Assembly: GCA_965662545.1 (NCBI GenBank)
Contig: CBFIHZ010000021.1
Coordinates: 1 to 64,000, forward strand
Direction of reading: 5' to 3'
Length of the DNA: 64,000 bases
Origin: CPC320 sp002684375
GTDB taxonomy: Bacteria; Pseudomonadota; Alphaproteobacteria; Rhodobacterales; Rhodobacteraceae
In this document: positions 7,696 through 16,251 of the stretch, piece after piece
Layout: every line of letters starts with the position of its first letter
Numbering within the stretch: position 1 is the stretch's first letter
The notes under the pieces: generated by a model
Database searches by the model: none
The model's input: only the letters and a program-made list of their open reading frames with translations
Told to the model about the DNA's origin: nothing
Program-made: the position numbers and the translations under genes

Positions 7696-9024
7696 ATGAA
7701 AAACTGGCTGGGGATGACGGCGGCAGAATTAGGACGCGGCATTGAGAACGGATCGATTGATCCGGTGACATTGACCGAGACATATTTGGCCGCAATCGAA
7801 GCTCATCCTTTAAAAGACCGGATTTACGCGCGCGTGACGGCAGACCGCGCCCGGGCCGAGGCGGCTGCGGCGGCTGCGCGGGCGGGCGCCGGTCTGCGTC
7901 TGTCGCCGCTTGATGGGGTGCCGATCAGTTGGAAGGATTTGTTTGATACGGCCGGCTGCGCCACCGAGGCGGGCACGGCCTTGTTGAAAGACCGCATTCC
8001 TGAGGCTGATGCTGAAGTGGTGCGCAATGCCACTGCAGCCGGGTTAGTTTGTCTTGGGAAAACCCATTTATCAGAGCTGGCGTTTTCAGGTTTAGGGGTC
8101 AATCCGATCACTGCGACGCCACCCTGCGTCAACGATGCAGAAGCGGCCCCTGGCGGGTCGTCATCTGGCGCTGCAGCCTCGGTAGCTTTTGGGTTGGCGG
8201 CCGCGGCAATCGGGTCGGACACCGGTGGGTCGGTGCGCGTACCCTCGGCGTGGAATGATCTGGTGGGGCTCAAGACCACGGCAGGTCGGCTGTCAAACGC
8301 CGGGGTTGTGCCGTTGGCGGCGCGGTTTGACACCGCAGGACCAATGACGCGCTCGGTGGAGGATGCGGCGCTTTTATTGGCGGCACTTGAGGGGGGTAAA
8401 CCCGCCGATCTGCAGTCCACTGATTTGTCAAACGCCCGGTTTGCGATTCTTGAGACAATCGCTTTGGATGATTTGGATGAGGTGATACGTGACGCCTTCG
8501 AGGCGTCTGTCGACAAATTACGCGCGGCGGGCGCCAAGATCATATCGCTTGAGGTGCCAATAGTGTCGGACGCGATGGCGCAGTCGGCTGTTTTGTTTTC
8601 GTCAGAGGCCTATGGTACCTGGAAAGACACGATCGAAGCCAATCCTGATATGATGTACGGCGAAATTTTGCAACGGTTCCGTTCGGGGGCGGCGCATACT
8701 GCTGCCGATTATGTCGCGGCCTGGCAAATGCTCGAGTGCGCGCGGCAGGTCTGGTTTGAAACTACGGCTGGCTTTGATGCAGTTTTGGTGCCCACCACCG
8801 CGAATTTACCGCCAAAGATGGCGCGGCTGCAAACTGAAGAGGAATATTATAAAACGGCCAATCTGCTGACACTGCGCAACACGCGCATTGGCAATTTGAT
8901 GGGGGTGTCGGCGCTCACGCTGCCCACTGGCATGCCGAGTTGTGGGATGATGCTGATCGGCAAGGCCAATGGTGAGGCGCATCTTCTGCGTCTTGGCGCT
9001 GCTGCTGAGACGGTTCTGGGTTAA
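7696..9024 (+). CDS. Amidase signature family protein
   Basis: This 442-residue hydrolase shows the amidase-signature triad: Lys80 in PISWKDLFDTAG, the cis-Ser of GGSSSGAAAS (about 155-156), and nucleophile Ser179 in GSDTGGSVRVPS. The family includes GatA, but the lack of gatB/gatC neighbours and the divergent C-terminus argue for a stand-alone amidase or related hydrolase of unknown substrate. A GGAGG site precedes the ATG. It converges on alkB with a 4-base overlap of the stops. Confidence 0.85.
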   Translation: MKNWLGMTAAELGRGIENGSIDPVTLTETYLAAIEAHPLKDRIYARVTADRARAEAAAAAARAGAGLRLSPLDGVPISWKDLFDTAGCATEAGTALLKDRIPEADAEVVRNATAAGLVCLGKTHLSELAFSGLGVNPITATPPCVNDAEAAPGGSSSGAAASVAFGLAAAAIGSDTGGSVRVPSAWNDLVGLKTTAGRLSNAGVVPLAARFDTAGPMTRSVEDAALLLAALEGGKPADLQSTDLSNARFAILETIALDDLDEVIRDAFEASVDKLRAAGAKIISLEVPIVSDAMAQSAVLFSSEAYGTWKDTIEANPDMMYGEILQRFRSGAAHTAADYVAAWQMLECARQVWFETTAGFDAVLVPTTANLPPKMARLQTEEEYYKTANLLTLRNTRIGNLMGVSALTLPTGMPSCGMMLIGKANGEAHLLRLGAAAETVLG

Positions 9025-10154
9025 CGTGGCACCGGGTTGAGCGCTTTGTTATAGGGCGTCCAATTGGTGATTTCGGGATAATACATTTTCCGCCATTGCT
9101 GCACCCTTGGGTTCATACTACGCCGCCAAAGCGACGGGATCATCGCAAAGATCGTCATGATATGATAGCCGTATGGCAGCTGTGGTGCGCTGGTCTCATC
9201 GTGGTTCTGCAGCAGAGGAAAGCGGCGATTTGGTTTGATGTGGTGGTCCGAGTGGCGCTGCAGATTGATTAACAGCCAGTTTGAGGCCATATGCGCCGCA
9301 TTCCAGCTGTGATGGGCCCCGACCGTTTCATATTGACCATTGCCCAGATGTTTGCGGGTCAGGCCGTAATGCTCGATGTAGTTGATCAACTCCAATTGCC
9401 AGACCGCTACAAAGGCCTGCCAGATAAACAGCCCCAGACCGGTCCAACCCCCAATCACCAGCGCCAGAAAAATCATTGTTGCCTGAAGCGCCCAATAGCG
9501 AAAAAATGGGTTGCTTAGATCTGTCCACGGCAGATTTTTCCGCGAAAGCATGGCTTTTTCTGCCGCAAAACTGGAGCGCAGAGATTGCGGTATTACCCGT
9601 ATGAAAAATCGGAAAAAGCTTTCGTTATAGCGTGCGGTGGCCGCGTCGCTCGGGGTGCCAATATGGTTGTGGTGCACCAGCATATGTTCGGATTTGAAAT
9701 GCGAATACAGCACCATCGCCAGCAGGATATCTGAAAGGCGGCGCTCTGTTCGGCTTTTTTTATGCATCAGTTCGTGGCTATAATTGACGCCGATGGTGCC
9801 AGTGATGACGCCAAGGCCGAAAAACAGACAGATTTTTTCGAGCGTGCCAAGATGATCGGATGTGGTGGCAATCCAGATGATCCCAAAAAGGGTGATCATT
9901 TGCAAAGGCACCCATATGATGGTCAGCCGTCGGTACCATACCAGCCGGTGATCTGGCGTGGCGGTATCGGCGTTTCGCGTGTTAAGCCCGAGAACGGCGT
10001 CGCCCAGTGAAAATAAAAACCACCCGATCAGGGGCAACAACACAACCGACCAACTCCCTGTCAAGCCGCTATACCAAGCGATTGGAAACAAGACGAGCGA
10101 CATTGCATAGGGCAATACTGAGGTGAATTTTTCGATTTGGCGCGCAGAACTCAT
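9021..10154 (-). CDS. alkB: Alkane 1-monooxygenase, membrane diiron
   Basis: The 377-residue polytopic membrane protein carries the histidine boxes that bind the diiron centre: HELMHKK (127-133), EHMLVHH (156-162), NYIEHYGL (258-265) and LQRHSDHH (298-305). The second box reads EHMLVHH where the classical form is close to EHNRGHH, but the His positions are kept. Several long hydrophobic stretches (about 15-50, 77-97, 107-125, 225-250) fit the AlkB topology. AlkB hydroxylates the terminal carbon of medium-chain alkanes using rubredoxin electrons. No rubredoxin, rubredoxin reductase or alkane regulator is present nearby, so its electron donor must be elsewhere. The substrate range is not predictable. 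Confidence 0.9.
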   Translation of the reverse strand: MSSARQIEKFTSVLPYAMSLVLFPIAWYSGLTGSWSVVLLPLIGWFLFSLGDAVLGLNTRNADTATPDHRLVWYRRLTIIWVPLQMITLFGIIWIATTSDHLGTLEKICLFFGLGVITGTIGVNYSHELMHKKSRTERRLSDILLAMVLYSHFKSEHMLVHHNHIGTPSDAATARYNESFFRFFIRVIPQSLRSSFAAEKAMLSRKNLPWTDLSNPFFRYWALQATMIFLALVIGGWTGLGLFIWQAFVAVWQLELINYIEHYGLTRKHLGNGQYETVGAHHSWNAAHMASNWLLINLQRHSDHHIKPNRRFPLLQNHDETSAPQLPYGYHIMTIFAMIPSLWRRSMNPRVQQWRKMYYPEITNWTPYNKALNPVPR

Positions 10155-10243
10155 GAAACCATCCGGTGGATTTTTATTTTTAATACAATAAATTTATAAC
10201 CAATACTATATGGCTCTGGCGTCTCAGGCAACGGTCCATTCCA

Positions 10244-11368
10244 TTAGGGAGATTGTGTCAAATCAAATGCTTTGCGCATCACTGTGGGCAGATCAGAGGG
10301 GCGGAAATCGGCGGCCGGTAAAAAACGGCCGCGGGTGGTTTGGCAGTCATCCGGTACCAGCGCTGTTTTGACCAAAAGTCGCAGATGAAAATGGGTAAAA
10401 GTATGGCGGGCTTCGGTGGCGATAGTTGTCCAGTTTGCCACGAGCGGGGGGCGCTCTGTCGGGGCTTCGCTCGGGTCTGATCTCCACTCTGAGCCGGGCC
10501 ATCCCAGCATGCCACCCAGCAGGCCCTTATCGGGCCGTCGTTCCAGCAAATAGGCGCCATCGGCGCGTCTGGCGATATAGGCAATGCCGTATCTTATCGG
10601 TTTTGGTTTTTTTGGTGTCTTCTTTGGGAGCTCGGCTTGTGTGCCATTGCTGCGGGCAACGCAGGGTGTGTGCCAGGGGCAAATGCCGCAGGCCGGTGAC
10701 CGCGGCGTGCATAGAGTTGCTCCCAGATCCATCACAGCCTGAGCATAATCGCCCGGCCGTTTGTTTGGGGTCAGACCCCTGGCCCGTTGCGTCAGCTCTG
10801 GTTTGGCAGAGGGCAGGGGCGTGTGGATATCATACAAGCGCGCCATCACCCGCTCTACGTTGCCGTCAACCACAGTTTCGGGATTATCAAAGGCAATCGA
10901 GGCAATTGCTGATGCGGTATAGGGCCCTATACCGGGCAGCGACAGCAGCGCTTCTCGGCTGGTGGGAAAGGCCCCGTCGTGATCTGTGACCACTGTGCGG
11001 GCGCATTTCAACAGGTTGCGGGCGCGGGCATAATAGCCCAGTCCGGCCCATGCAGCCATCACGTCGCCATCTTCGGCCGCAGCGAGGGCAGTGACAGTGG
11101 GCCAGCGACTGGTGAAGCGTAAAAAATATGCTTTGACTGCGGCGACAGTGGTCTGTTGCAGCATAACTTCGGACAGCCAAATTTTATAGGGGTCTGGCTG
11201 CTGTCCATCGCGCCGTTGTGCTGGCCCCACGCGCCACGGCATTTCGCGGGCATGCCGATCATACCATGTTAGCAGCGCCTCTGAATTTGGTGGCTCACGC
11301 AATCTTGATCGTTCCCATTCGGTAAATTGGCTGGCACCCGCCATTCTGTGCGTTACAATACCAGACAT
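10244..11368 (-). CDS. mutY: A/G-specific adenine DNA glycosylase MutY
   Basis: MutY removes adenine mispaired with 8-oxoguanine. The catalytic core has Glu67 (SEVMLQQT), the helix-hairpin-helix LPGIGPYTA (about 144-152) with Asp168 in VVDGNVERV, and the iron-sulfur loop CTPRSPACGICPWHTPC with Cys220, 227, 230 and 236. The C-terminal third is the NUDIX-like domain that recognises 8-oxoG. A second in-frame ATG lies eight codons in; the first is reported but the choice is uncertain, as neither has a strong ribosome site. It is divergent from the DciA-like gene with a 17-base gap, so their promoters overlap. Confidence 0.93.
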   Translation of the reverse strand: MSGIVTHRMAGASQFTEWERSRLREPPNSEALLTWYDRHAREMPWRVGPAQRRDGQQPDPYKIWLSEVMLQQTTVAAVKAYFLRFTSRWPTVTALAAAEDGDVMAAWAGLGYYARARNLLKCARTVVTDHDGAFPTSREALLSLPGIGPYTASAIASIAFDNPETVVDGNVERVMARLYDIHTPLPSAKPELTQRARGLTPNKRPGDYAQAVMDLGATLCTPRSPACGICPWHTPCVARSNGTQAELPKKTPKKPKPIRYGIAYIARRADGAYLLERRPDKGLLGGMLGWPGSEWRSDPSEAPTERPPLVANWTTIATEARHTFTHFHLRLLVKTALVPDDCQTTRGRFLPAADFRPSDLPTVMRKAFDLTQSP

Positions 11369-11385
11369 CTTTTGAAAGAAAACAC

Positions 11386-11907
11386 ATGTCCAAGCGCCGC
11401 ACCAGTACCAAAGGTTTTGCCCGGACCGGCAAACTGCTGCAGAAAAGCATCAGATCGGTGGGCGAGACGCGTGGCTTTGCGCAGACCCGGCTTCTGACCC
11501 ATTGGGCCGAGATTGCCGGCGCACATACTGCGGCGATCGCCCGGCCTGTTGAGGTTAAATATGGCCGTGATGGATTTGGCGCGACATTGAGCTTGCTGAC
11601 CACGGGCGCGCAGGCGCCAATGTTGGAGATGCAGAAAGAAAATCTGAGGGAAAAGATAAATGCGGTTTATGGCTATAGCGCGATCTCAAAAATTCGGATC
11701 ACCCAGACGGCACCTACCGGTTTTTGCGAGGGTCAGGTCAGCTTTGAGCCGGCCAAACCCCCCGCGCCTGAACCGGTAAATGATCCGGTGATTGCACGCG
11801 CAGCCAGCAAGGCTACGTGCACGGTTCAGGACGATGGCTTGCGCCATGCGCTTGAAACCTTGGGCAAAAACGTTCTATCCAAAGAAAAAAGAAATTTCCA
11901 AACCTGA
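11386..11907 (+). CDS. DUF721/DciA-family protein
   Basis: This 173-residue protein contains the DUF721 region (about residues 20-110: LTHWAEIAGAHTAAIARPV, followed by the L-x-V/L strand pattern). DUF721 is the domain of DciA, the ancestral loader of the replicative helicase DnaB in bacteria without DnaC. Whether this copy acts in helicase loading cannot be read from sequence, but it is the only such gene in the window. It is followed 13 bases later by the dsbA-like gene, so the two probably form an operon. Confidence 0.75.
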   Translation: MSKRRTSTKGFARTGKLLQKSIRSVGETRGFAQTRLLTHWAEIAGAHTAAIARPVEVKYGRDGFGATLSLLTTGAQAPMLEMQKENLREKINAVYGYSAISKIRITQTAPTGFCEGQVSFEPAKPPAPEPVNDPVIARAASKATCTVQDDGLRHALETLGKNVLSKEKRNFQT

Positions 11908-11919
11908 AAGGTATCCCTG

Positions 11920-12561
11920 ATGTCGCGTTTGCTTTCACTTGCCATTGCTTTACTGGCACCGTTTATTTTTGGTGGCTGGCTGATCACTCAAGGGGGCCTT
12001 AGTGCCACGGCCGAAACCAAAACTGTCAACGAGAGTGTTATTCCCGACATGATAGAGGGCAATGCGGATGCCAGCGTGACAGTGGTGGAATATGCATCGT
12101 TTACCTGTCCTCACTGTGCCTCGTTTCACGCCGGTCCCTATAAAAAGCTGAAAAAAAATTACATCGACACCGGCAAGGTTAAATTCGTGTTCCGCGAAGT
12201 TTATTTTGACAAGGTGGGTGTCTGGTCGTCGCTGGTTGCTCGCTGCGGCGGGCAGGAACGGTTTTTTGGGATCGCAGACCTTATTTTCAAAGGTCAAAAG
12301 GAATGGTCTCGGGCTGGCAGTGATGTGGCGGTGGCCAACGAGCTGCGTAAAATCGGCCGGTTGGCCGGTTTGGACGACGACACATTGGAGAGCTGCCTGA
12401 CTGATAGTGACAAAATTAAGGCTCTGGTGGGTTGGTTCAAGGAAAACACCACCCGCGATGAAATTTCCTCGACCCCGACTTTGCTGATCAACGGGGAAAA
12501 ACACGCCAATATGTCCTATGAAGATCTGGTTGAGATCATCGACGCGCAGTTGGCAAAATAA
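11920..12561 (+). CDS. DsbA-family thiol:disulfide oxidoreductase
   Basis: The 213-residue protein opens with a hydrophobic export signal (residues 1-25). The thioredoxin-fold domain has the redox motif CPHC (Cys63-Cys66), an inserted helical region, and the cis-Pro loop SSTPTLLI near 188-195. CPHC is the DsbA motif, so an oxidase role in periplasmic or membrane-anchored disulfide formation is likely; a DsbG/BdbD-like role is the alternative. Its stop overlaps the next start by one base (TAATG), indicating coupled translation with the CoA-transferase, which has no obvious functional link. Confidence 0.85.
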   Translation: MSRLLSLAIALLAPFIFGGWLITQGGLSATAETKTVNESVIPDMIEGNADASVTVVEYASFTCPHCASFHAGPYKKLKKNYIDTGKVKFVFREVYFDKVGVWSSLVARCGGQERFFGIADLIFKGQKEWSRAGSDVAVANELRKIGRLAGLDDDTLESCLTDSDKIKALVGWFKENTTRDEISSTPTLLINGEKHANMSYEDLVEIIDAQLAK

Positions 12562-13670
12562 TGTCGCCGCTGTCAGGGCTAAAAGTCATCGAATTGGCCC
12601 GCATTCTGGCCGGGCCTTGGGCTGGGCAAACCTTGGCCGACCTTGGGGCTGAGGTGATTAAAGTCGAATCGCCGCAAGGTGATGACACCCGCCAGTGGGG
12701 CCCGCCCTTTGTTGAGCATGACGGCGAGACCTCAGCAGCCTATTTTCATGGCTGCAACCGTGGAAAGGCCAGTGTGATCATCGACTTCCGCACGCCCGAG
12801 GGCCAGGCAGAGTTGCGGGCTTTGCTGGTGGACGCGGATATTGTGATTGAGAATTTCAAACTGGGCGGCCTGGCAAAATACGGACTGGATTACCACAGTT
12901 TGAAATCCCTAAATCCAAAGCTGATTTATTGCTCGATTACTGGCTTCGGTCAGACCGGCCCCTACGCCCATCGCGCTGGATATGACTACATCATTCAGGG
13001 TATGTCAGGCTTGATGTCGATCACAGGAGAGCCGGATGGTGCGCCCCAGCGTGCCGGTGTCGCGATCACCGATATCTTTACTGGCGTCTATGCCACAACA
13101 GCGATTCTGGCGGCAGTGCATCAGCGTCAAACCACCGGCTTGGGCCAGCATATTGATATGGCCCTGCTTGATGTGGCGGTTTCAGTTACCGCCAATCAGG
13201 CGATGAATTATCTGACAACCGGTACGCCTCCTGCACGTACTGGAAATTATCATCCCAACCTGACGCCCTATCAGGTGTTTGATTGCAGTGACGGGCATAT
13301 CATCATCGCCACGGGCAATGATGGGCAATACCAGCGTCTTTGTGCACTGCTGGGTCTGGCCGATATGGCCATGGCCCCAGAGTTTTTAAAAAATACCAAC
13401 CGCGTGGCCAACCGCGAGGACATGATTGCCCGGCTCATGGCCGCCACGCGCCTGCGCAGCAAAGCGGATCTGCTGGCGGCTTGCGAGGCCGAGAATGTGC
13501 CGGCCGGCCCGATCAATGATCTGCGTGAGGTATTTGACGACCCACAAGTGCAGGCGCGTGGGATGCAGATCGAGCTTGACGGCATTCCCGGAGTGCGCTC
13601 CCCGATCCGGATGTCGGATGCGGATTTGTCGCTTCGCCGGCCCTCTCCAAAGCTGGGTCAGGCCAATTGA
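12561..13670 (+). CDS. CaiB/BaiF-family CoA-transferase
   Basis: The 369-residue protein is a class III CoA-transferase. It has the opening LSGLKVIELARILAGPWAG, the IVIENFKLGGLAKYGLDY segment and the middle GRTGNYHP-like block (ARTGNYHPNLTPYQVF). Family members move CoA between carboxylic acids through an anhydride/thioester mechanism. The carboxylate pair used here is not deducible; formyl-CoA, carnitine and mesaconyl relatives are all possible. It is coupled to the upstream dsbA-like gene and converges on the arsR-family gene after nine bases. Confidence 0.85.
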   Translation: MSPLSGLKVIELARILAGPWAGQTLADLGAEVIKVESPQGDDTRQWGPPFVEHDGETSAAYFHGCNRGKASVIIDFRTPEGQAELRALLVDADIVIENFKLGGLAKYGLDYHSLKSLNPKLIYCSITGFGQTGPYAHRAGYDYIIQGMSGLMSITGEPDGAPQRAGVAITDIFTGVYATTAILAAVHQRQTTGLGQHIDMALLDVAVSVTANQAMNYLTTGTPPARTGNYHPNLTPYQVFDCSDGHIIIATGNDGQYQRLCALLGLADMAMAPEFLKNTNRVANREDMIARLMAATRLRSKADLLAACEAENVPAGPINDLREVFDDPQVQARGMQIELDGIPGVRSPIRMSDADLSLRRPSPKLGQAN

Positions 13671-13679
13671 CACCCGGAA

Positions 13680-14033
13680 TTACGGATCCTTTTGCATGGG
13701 TAATTCAGTTTGCGTCGGTAATTCAGTGTCCAGAAACCGCTCGAAGGCGTCCAGATTAACCGGCTCAAACTGGCCAAACCCCTGCATCCAGACACTGGCG
13801 TCGCGCAGCGCATCCGGCTCTAATTTGCACCATTTGACCCGCCCGCGTTTTTCCTGCGAAATGAGCCCCGAACGGCCAAGCAACCCCAGATGTTTGGATA
13901 CAGCGGCAAGGGACATCTCAAACGGTTCTGCAACATCGGTGACGGCCATATCATCCTCAAGCAGCATCGCAAGGATTCTGCGGCGCGTCGGGTCCGCAAG
14001 AGCGGCAAAGATGATATCGAGCCGATCAGCCAT
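13680..14033 (-). CDS. ArsR/SmtB-family transcriptional repressor
   Basis: A 117-residue winged-helix protein opens ADRLDIIFAALADPTRRRIL and has the recognition helix region MSLAAVSKHLGLL (about 40-52). It has no metal-binding CxC motif in helix 3, so it belongs to the non-metal group that usually sits beside an SRPBCC or other small enzyme gene. No such partner is present here. A perfect inverted repeat TCAACC-N4-GGTTGA lies 30 bases upstream and is the likely autoregulatory site. The last residues contain a short duplicated TELP(T/M)Q peptide. Confidence 0.85.
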   Translation of the reverse strand: MADRLDIIFAALADPTRRRILAMLLEDDMAVTDVAEPFEMSLAAVSKHLGLLGRSGLISQEKRGRVKWCKLEPDALRDASVWMQGFGQFEPVNLDAFERFLDTELPTQTELPMQKDP

Positions 14034-14063
14034 AAACGCATAAAGCCAAAATCTGCCTGATCG

Positions 14064-14079
14064 TCAACCAATCGGTTGA
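14064..14079. promoter_or_regulatory. Predicted operator of the ArsR-family repressor
   Basis: TCAACCAATCGGTTGA is a perfect 6-bp inverted repeat with a 4-base centre, placed 30 bases before the ArsR-type gene's start on the minus strand. ArsR-family dimers bind such dyads over their own promoters. The site is about 180 bases ahead of atpI, so it probably controls only the repressor gene. Confidence 0.55.
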
Positions 14080-14262
14080 ATATACTTAAGTTGTGCTCAG
14101 CGTGGATCGCGTGAGAGCTATCAATTTTTTCACAGCGTCAACAAAAATTTTATATATTTATTATCAATGATTTATGTATCATTTACCGATGATGGTGATC
14201 AGCTTGACTTACCTTTTTCGCAGGCATAGACACAGGTGTGAATTTGATCGAGGTTTTGACCG

Positions 14263-14589
14263 GTGACCGATCCTGACGAAAAGCAGCGGATGGCGCAGCT
14301 GGAAGACAAGATCGCAAACGCGAAGGCGGTGCACCGGCCCCAAAGCCAGATTGAAGATCACCATTCTCAGGCCCACGCGGGCTGGCGGATGGTGACGGAA
14401 TTAGTGGCGGGTCTGTTGATCGGCTTTTGCATCGGATATGGGCTGGATAGCCTGTTTGGGACACTCCCGATTTTTCTGGTGTTATTTGTATTGCTGGGGT
14501 TTGCTGCCGGAGTGAAGACGATGCTTCGCAGCGCACAGGACATCCAGCGGGCGCAGTCGGGTCAAACCGACAAGGACGAGGGGACGTAG
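14263..14589 (+). CDS. atpI: F0F1 ATP synthase subunit I
   Basis: This 108-residue protein has a charged cytosolic N-terminus (1-45) and two membrane segments (about 46-66 and 70-90: ELVAGLLIGFCIGYGLDSLF and IFLVLFVLLGFAAG). It is the first gene of the F0 operon, two bases ahead of atpB. AtpI is an accessory factor for c-ring assembly and is not essential in most species. Translation is predicted to start at GTG (14263). The 229-base region before it is AT-rich and should hold the operon promoter. Confidence 0.88.
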   Translation: MTDPDEKQRMAQLEDKIANAKAVHRPQSQIEDHHSQAHAGWRMVTELVAGLLIGFCIGYGLDSLFGTLPIFLVLFVLLGFAAGVKTMLRSAQDIQRAQSGQTDKDEGT

Positions 14590-14591
14590 AC

Positions 14592-15347
14592 ATGGCAAGC
14601 GAAGCCCAAGGCGAAGAGACCGGCCTGGTATTTCACCCGATGGACCAGTTTGTCGTAAAGCCGCTGTTTGGCGGTGATACGGTGATGTGGTACACGCCGA
14701 CCAATGTGACATTGTGGATGGCACTTACAGTGCTGGCGGTGTTTGCGCTCTTGGTCCTTGGAACATCCCGCCGAGCGATGATCCCGACGCGGATGCAGTC
14801 TGTGGGTGAATTGGCTTACGGCTTTATTTATCGGATGATCGAAGACGTCGCCGGCAAGGACGGCGTCAAATATTTTCCATATATCATGACCTTGTTCATG
14901 TTTATCGTGTTTTCGAACTTTCTTGGTCTGTTGCCGATGGCATTTACCACAACATCCCACATTGCTGTGACTGGCGTGTTGGCGATGGCAGTATTTCTGA
15001 CCGTAACAATACTGGGATTCGTTAAGCACGGTTTGGGCTTTTTAGGCGTGTTCTGGATCAGTTCTGCACCGTTGATTCTGCGCCCGGTCCTTGCGTTGAT
15101 CGAGATTATTTCCTATTTCGTGCGACCCCTCAGCCACTCTATTCGTCTGGCTGGCAACATGATGGCGGGTCACGCCGTGATCAAAGTCTTCGCAGCCTTT
15201 GCCGCGATCCTCGCGATCTCGCCCTTTGCGATTGTCGCAATCACGGCGATCTATGCGCTCGAAGTTTTGGTGGCCTTCATCCAGGCCTATGTCTTTGCAA
15301 TTTTAACCTGCGTGTATCTGAAAGATGCATTGCACCCGCATCACTAA
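14592..15347 (+). CDS. atpB: ATP synthase F0 subunit a
   Basis: The 251-residue polytopic membrane protein has the conserved stator segment HSIRLAGNMMAGH, whose Arg faces the c-ring carboxylates during proton transfer, and a last helix ALEVLVAFIQAYVFAIL typical of subunit a. It provides the two half-channels for protons across the inner membrane. The gene lies between atpI and atpE in the standard F0 order. It ends 47 bases before atpE. Confidence 0.95.
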   Translation: MASEAQGEETGLVFHPMDQFVVKPLFGGDTVMWYTPTNVTLWMALTVLAVFALLVLGTSRRAMIPTRMQSVGELAYGFIYRMIEDVAGKDGVKYFPYIMTLFMFIVFSNFLGLLPMAFTTTSHIAVTGVLAMAVFLTVTILGFVKHGLGFLGVFWISSAPLILRPVLALIEIISYFVRPLSHSIRLAGNMMAGHAVIKVFAAFAAILAISPFAIVAITAIYALEVLVAFIQAYVFAILTCVYLKDALHPHH

Positions 15348-15394
15348 ATCAACTCTCAATAATCTACTAAAAACCAATCGTAAGGAGATTCGAC

Positions 15395-15631
15395 ATGGAA
15401 GGCGACATAGTACAAATGGGCGCATATATCGGTGCAGGCTTAGCATGTACCGGAATGGGCGGCGCCGCCGTCGGTGTGGGCCATGTGGTCGGCAACTTTC
15501 TGTCTGGCGCATTGCGCAACCCGTCTGCAGCTGCAGGCCAGACCGCCACAATGTTCATCGGTATCGCATTTGCAGAAGCTCTGGGGATTTTCTCGTTCCT
15601 CGTTGCGCTGCTGCTGATGTTTGCCGTCTAA
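15395..15631 (+). CDS. atpE: ATP synthase F0 subunit c
   Basis: This 78-residue hairpin protein has two membrane helices (about 9-33 and 50-76) joined by the polar loop ALRNPSAAAGQ. The ion-carrying carboxylate is Glu61 in FIGIAFAEALGIF. There is no extra sodium-binding pattern that I can see, so proton coupling is expected. A strong AAGGAG site precedes the start. The mRNA is followed by a stable stem-loop, fitting the higher dose of subunit c needed for the ring. Confidence 0.96.
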   Translation: MEGDIVQMGAYIGAGLACTGMGGAAVGVGHVVGNFLSGALRNPSAAAGQTATMFIGIAFAEALGIFSFLVALLLMFAV

Positions 15632-15656
15632 ACCTAACGGAACCTTATCCTTACGG

Positions 15657-15684
15657 TTGGGCGGGGCAATCATGCACCGCCCAA
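15657..15684 (+). other. Intercistronic stem-loop after atpE
   Basis: TTGGGCGG (15657-15664) and CCGCCCAA (15677-15684) form a perfect 8-bp stem with a 12-base loop, in the 83-base gap between atpE and the b' gene. There is no T tract, so it is more likely an mRNA-stabilising or partial-termination structure that raises subunit c yield than a full terminator. That role is inferred from position. Confidence 0.5.
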
Positions 15685-15714
15685 TGTAATAGATAATTCC
15701 TTCAGGAGGACACA

Positions 15715-16251
15715 ATGGCAACTCAAACAAACGACGCCGCAGGCCAAGCAGCAGACGCCGCGCCGGGGATGCCCCAGCTCGATTTCTCGACCTTCGGAAA
15801 CCAGATTTTCTGGCTGGTGGTTACTTTGGTGGCCATTTATCTTATCCTTGATCGCGTTGCGCTGCCGCGCATTGCCGAAGTGCTGGCCGAACGTCAGGAC
15901 AGAATCACGGGCGATATTGCAGCGGCAGAGGATCTCAAAGCGCAGGCCCTCGCAGCCGAAGAGGCCTATAACAAGGCTTTGGCTGAGGCGCGCAGCGAGG
16001 CACAAAGTATCGTGGCGAAAGCCAAGGCCGACATGCAAGTCGAACTGGATGCCGCCATTGCCAAGGCAGACGTCGAAATTGCTGCAAAAACGGCTGTGTC
16101 TGAAAAGGCCATCGCCGAGATTCGGGCCGGTGCTCTTGATAGTGTCAGCCTGGTCGCTACGGAAACCGCAACAGCGGTGGTTGCGGCTATCGGTGGCAGT
16201 GCGGATGCAGAAGCAATTTCCGCTGCGGTTGCAGAACAGATGAAAGGGTGA
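15715..16251 (+). CDS. atpG: ATP synthase F0 subunit b'
   Basis: A 178-residue stator subunit has a polar, Ala-rich N-terminus, one membrane helix (about 29-50, IFWLVVTLVAIYLILDRVAL) and a long Ala/Glu/Lys-rich coiled coil. Paired b' and b genes are typical of phototrophic and other alphaproteobacteria, where a b-b' heterodimer forms the peripheral stalk. An AGGAGG site precedes the ATG. The stop overlaps the GTG of the following b gene by four bases. The symbols atpG, atpX and atpF2 are all used for b'. Confidence 0.92.
   Translation: MATQTNDAAGQAADAAPGMPQLDFSTFGNQIFWLVVTLVAIYLILDRVALPRIAEVLAERQDRITGDIAAAEDLKAQALAAEEAYNKALAEARSEAQSIVAKAKADMQVELDAAIAKADVEIAAKTAVSEKAIAEIRAGALDSVSLVATETATAVVAAIGGSADAEAISAAVAEQMKG

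Noticed and set aside
7824..8543. 239-codon Ala/Ser-rich frame antisense to the amidase gene
   Set aside because: Composition results from the GC-rich opposite strand of a real gene.
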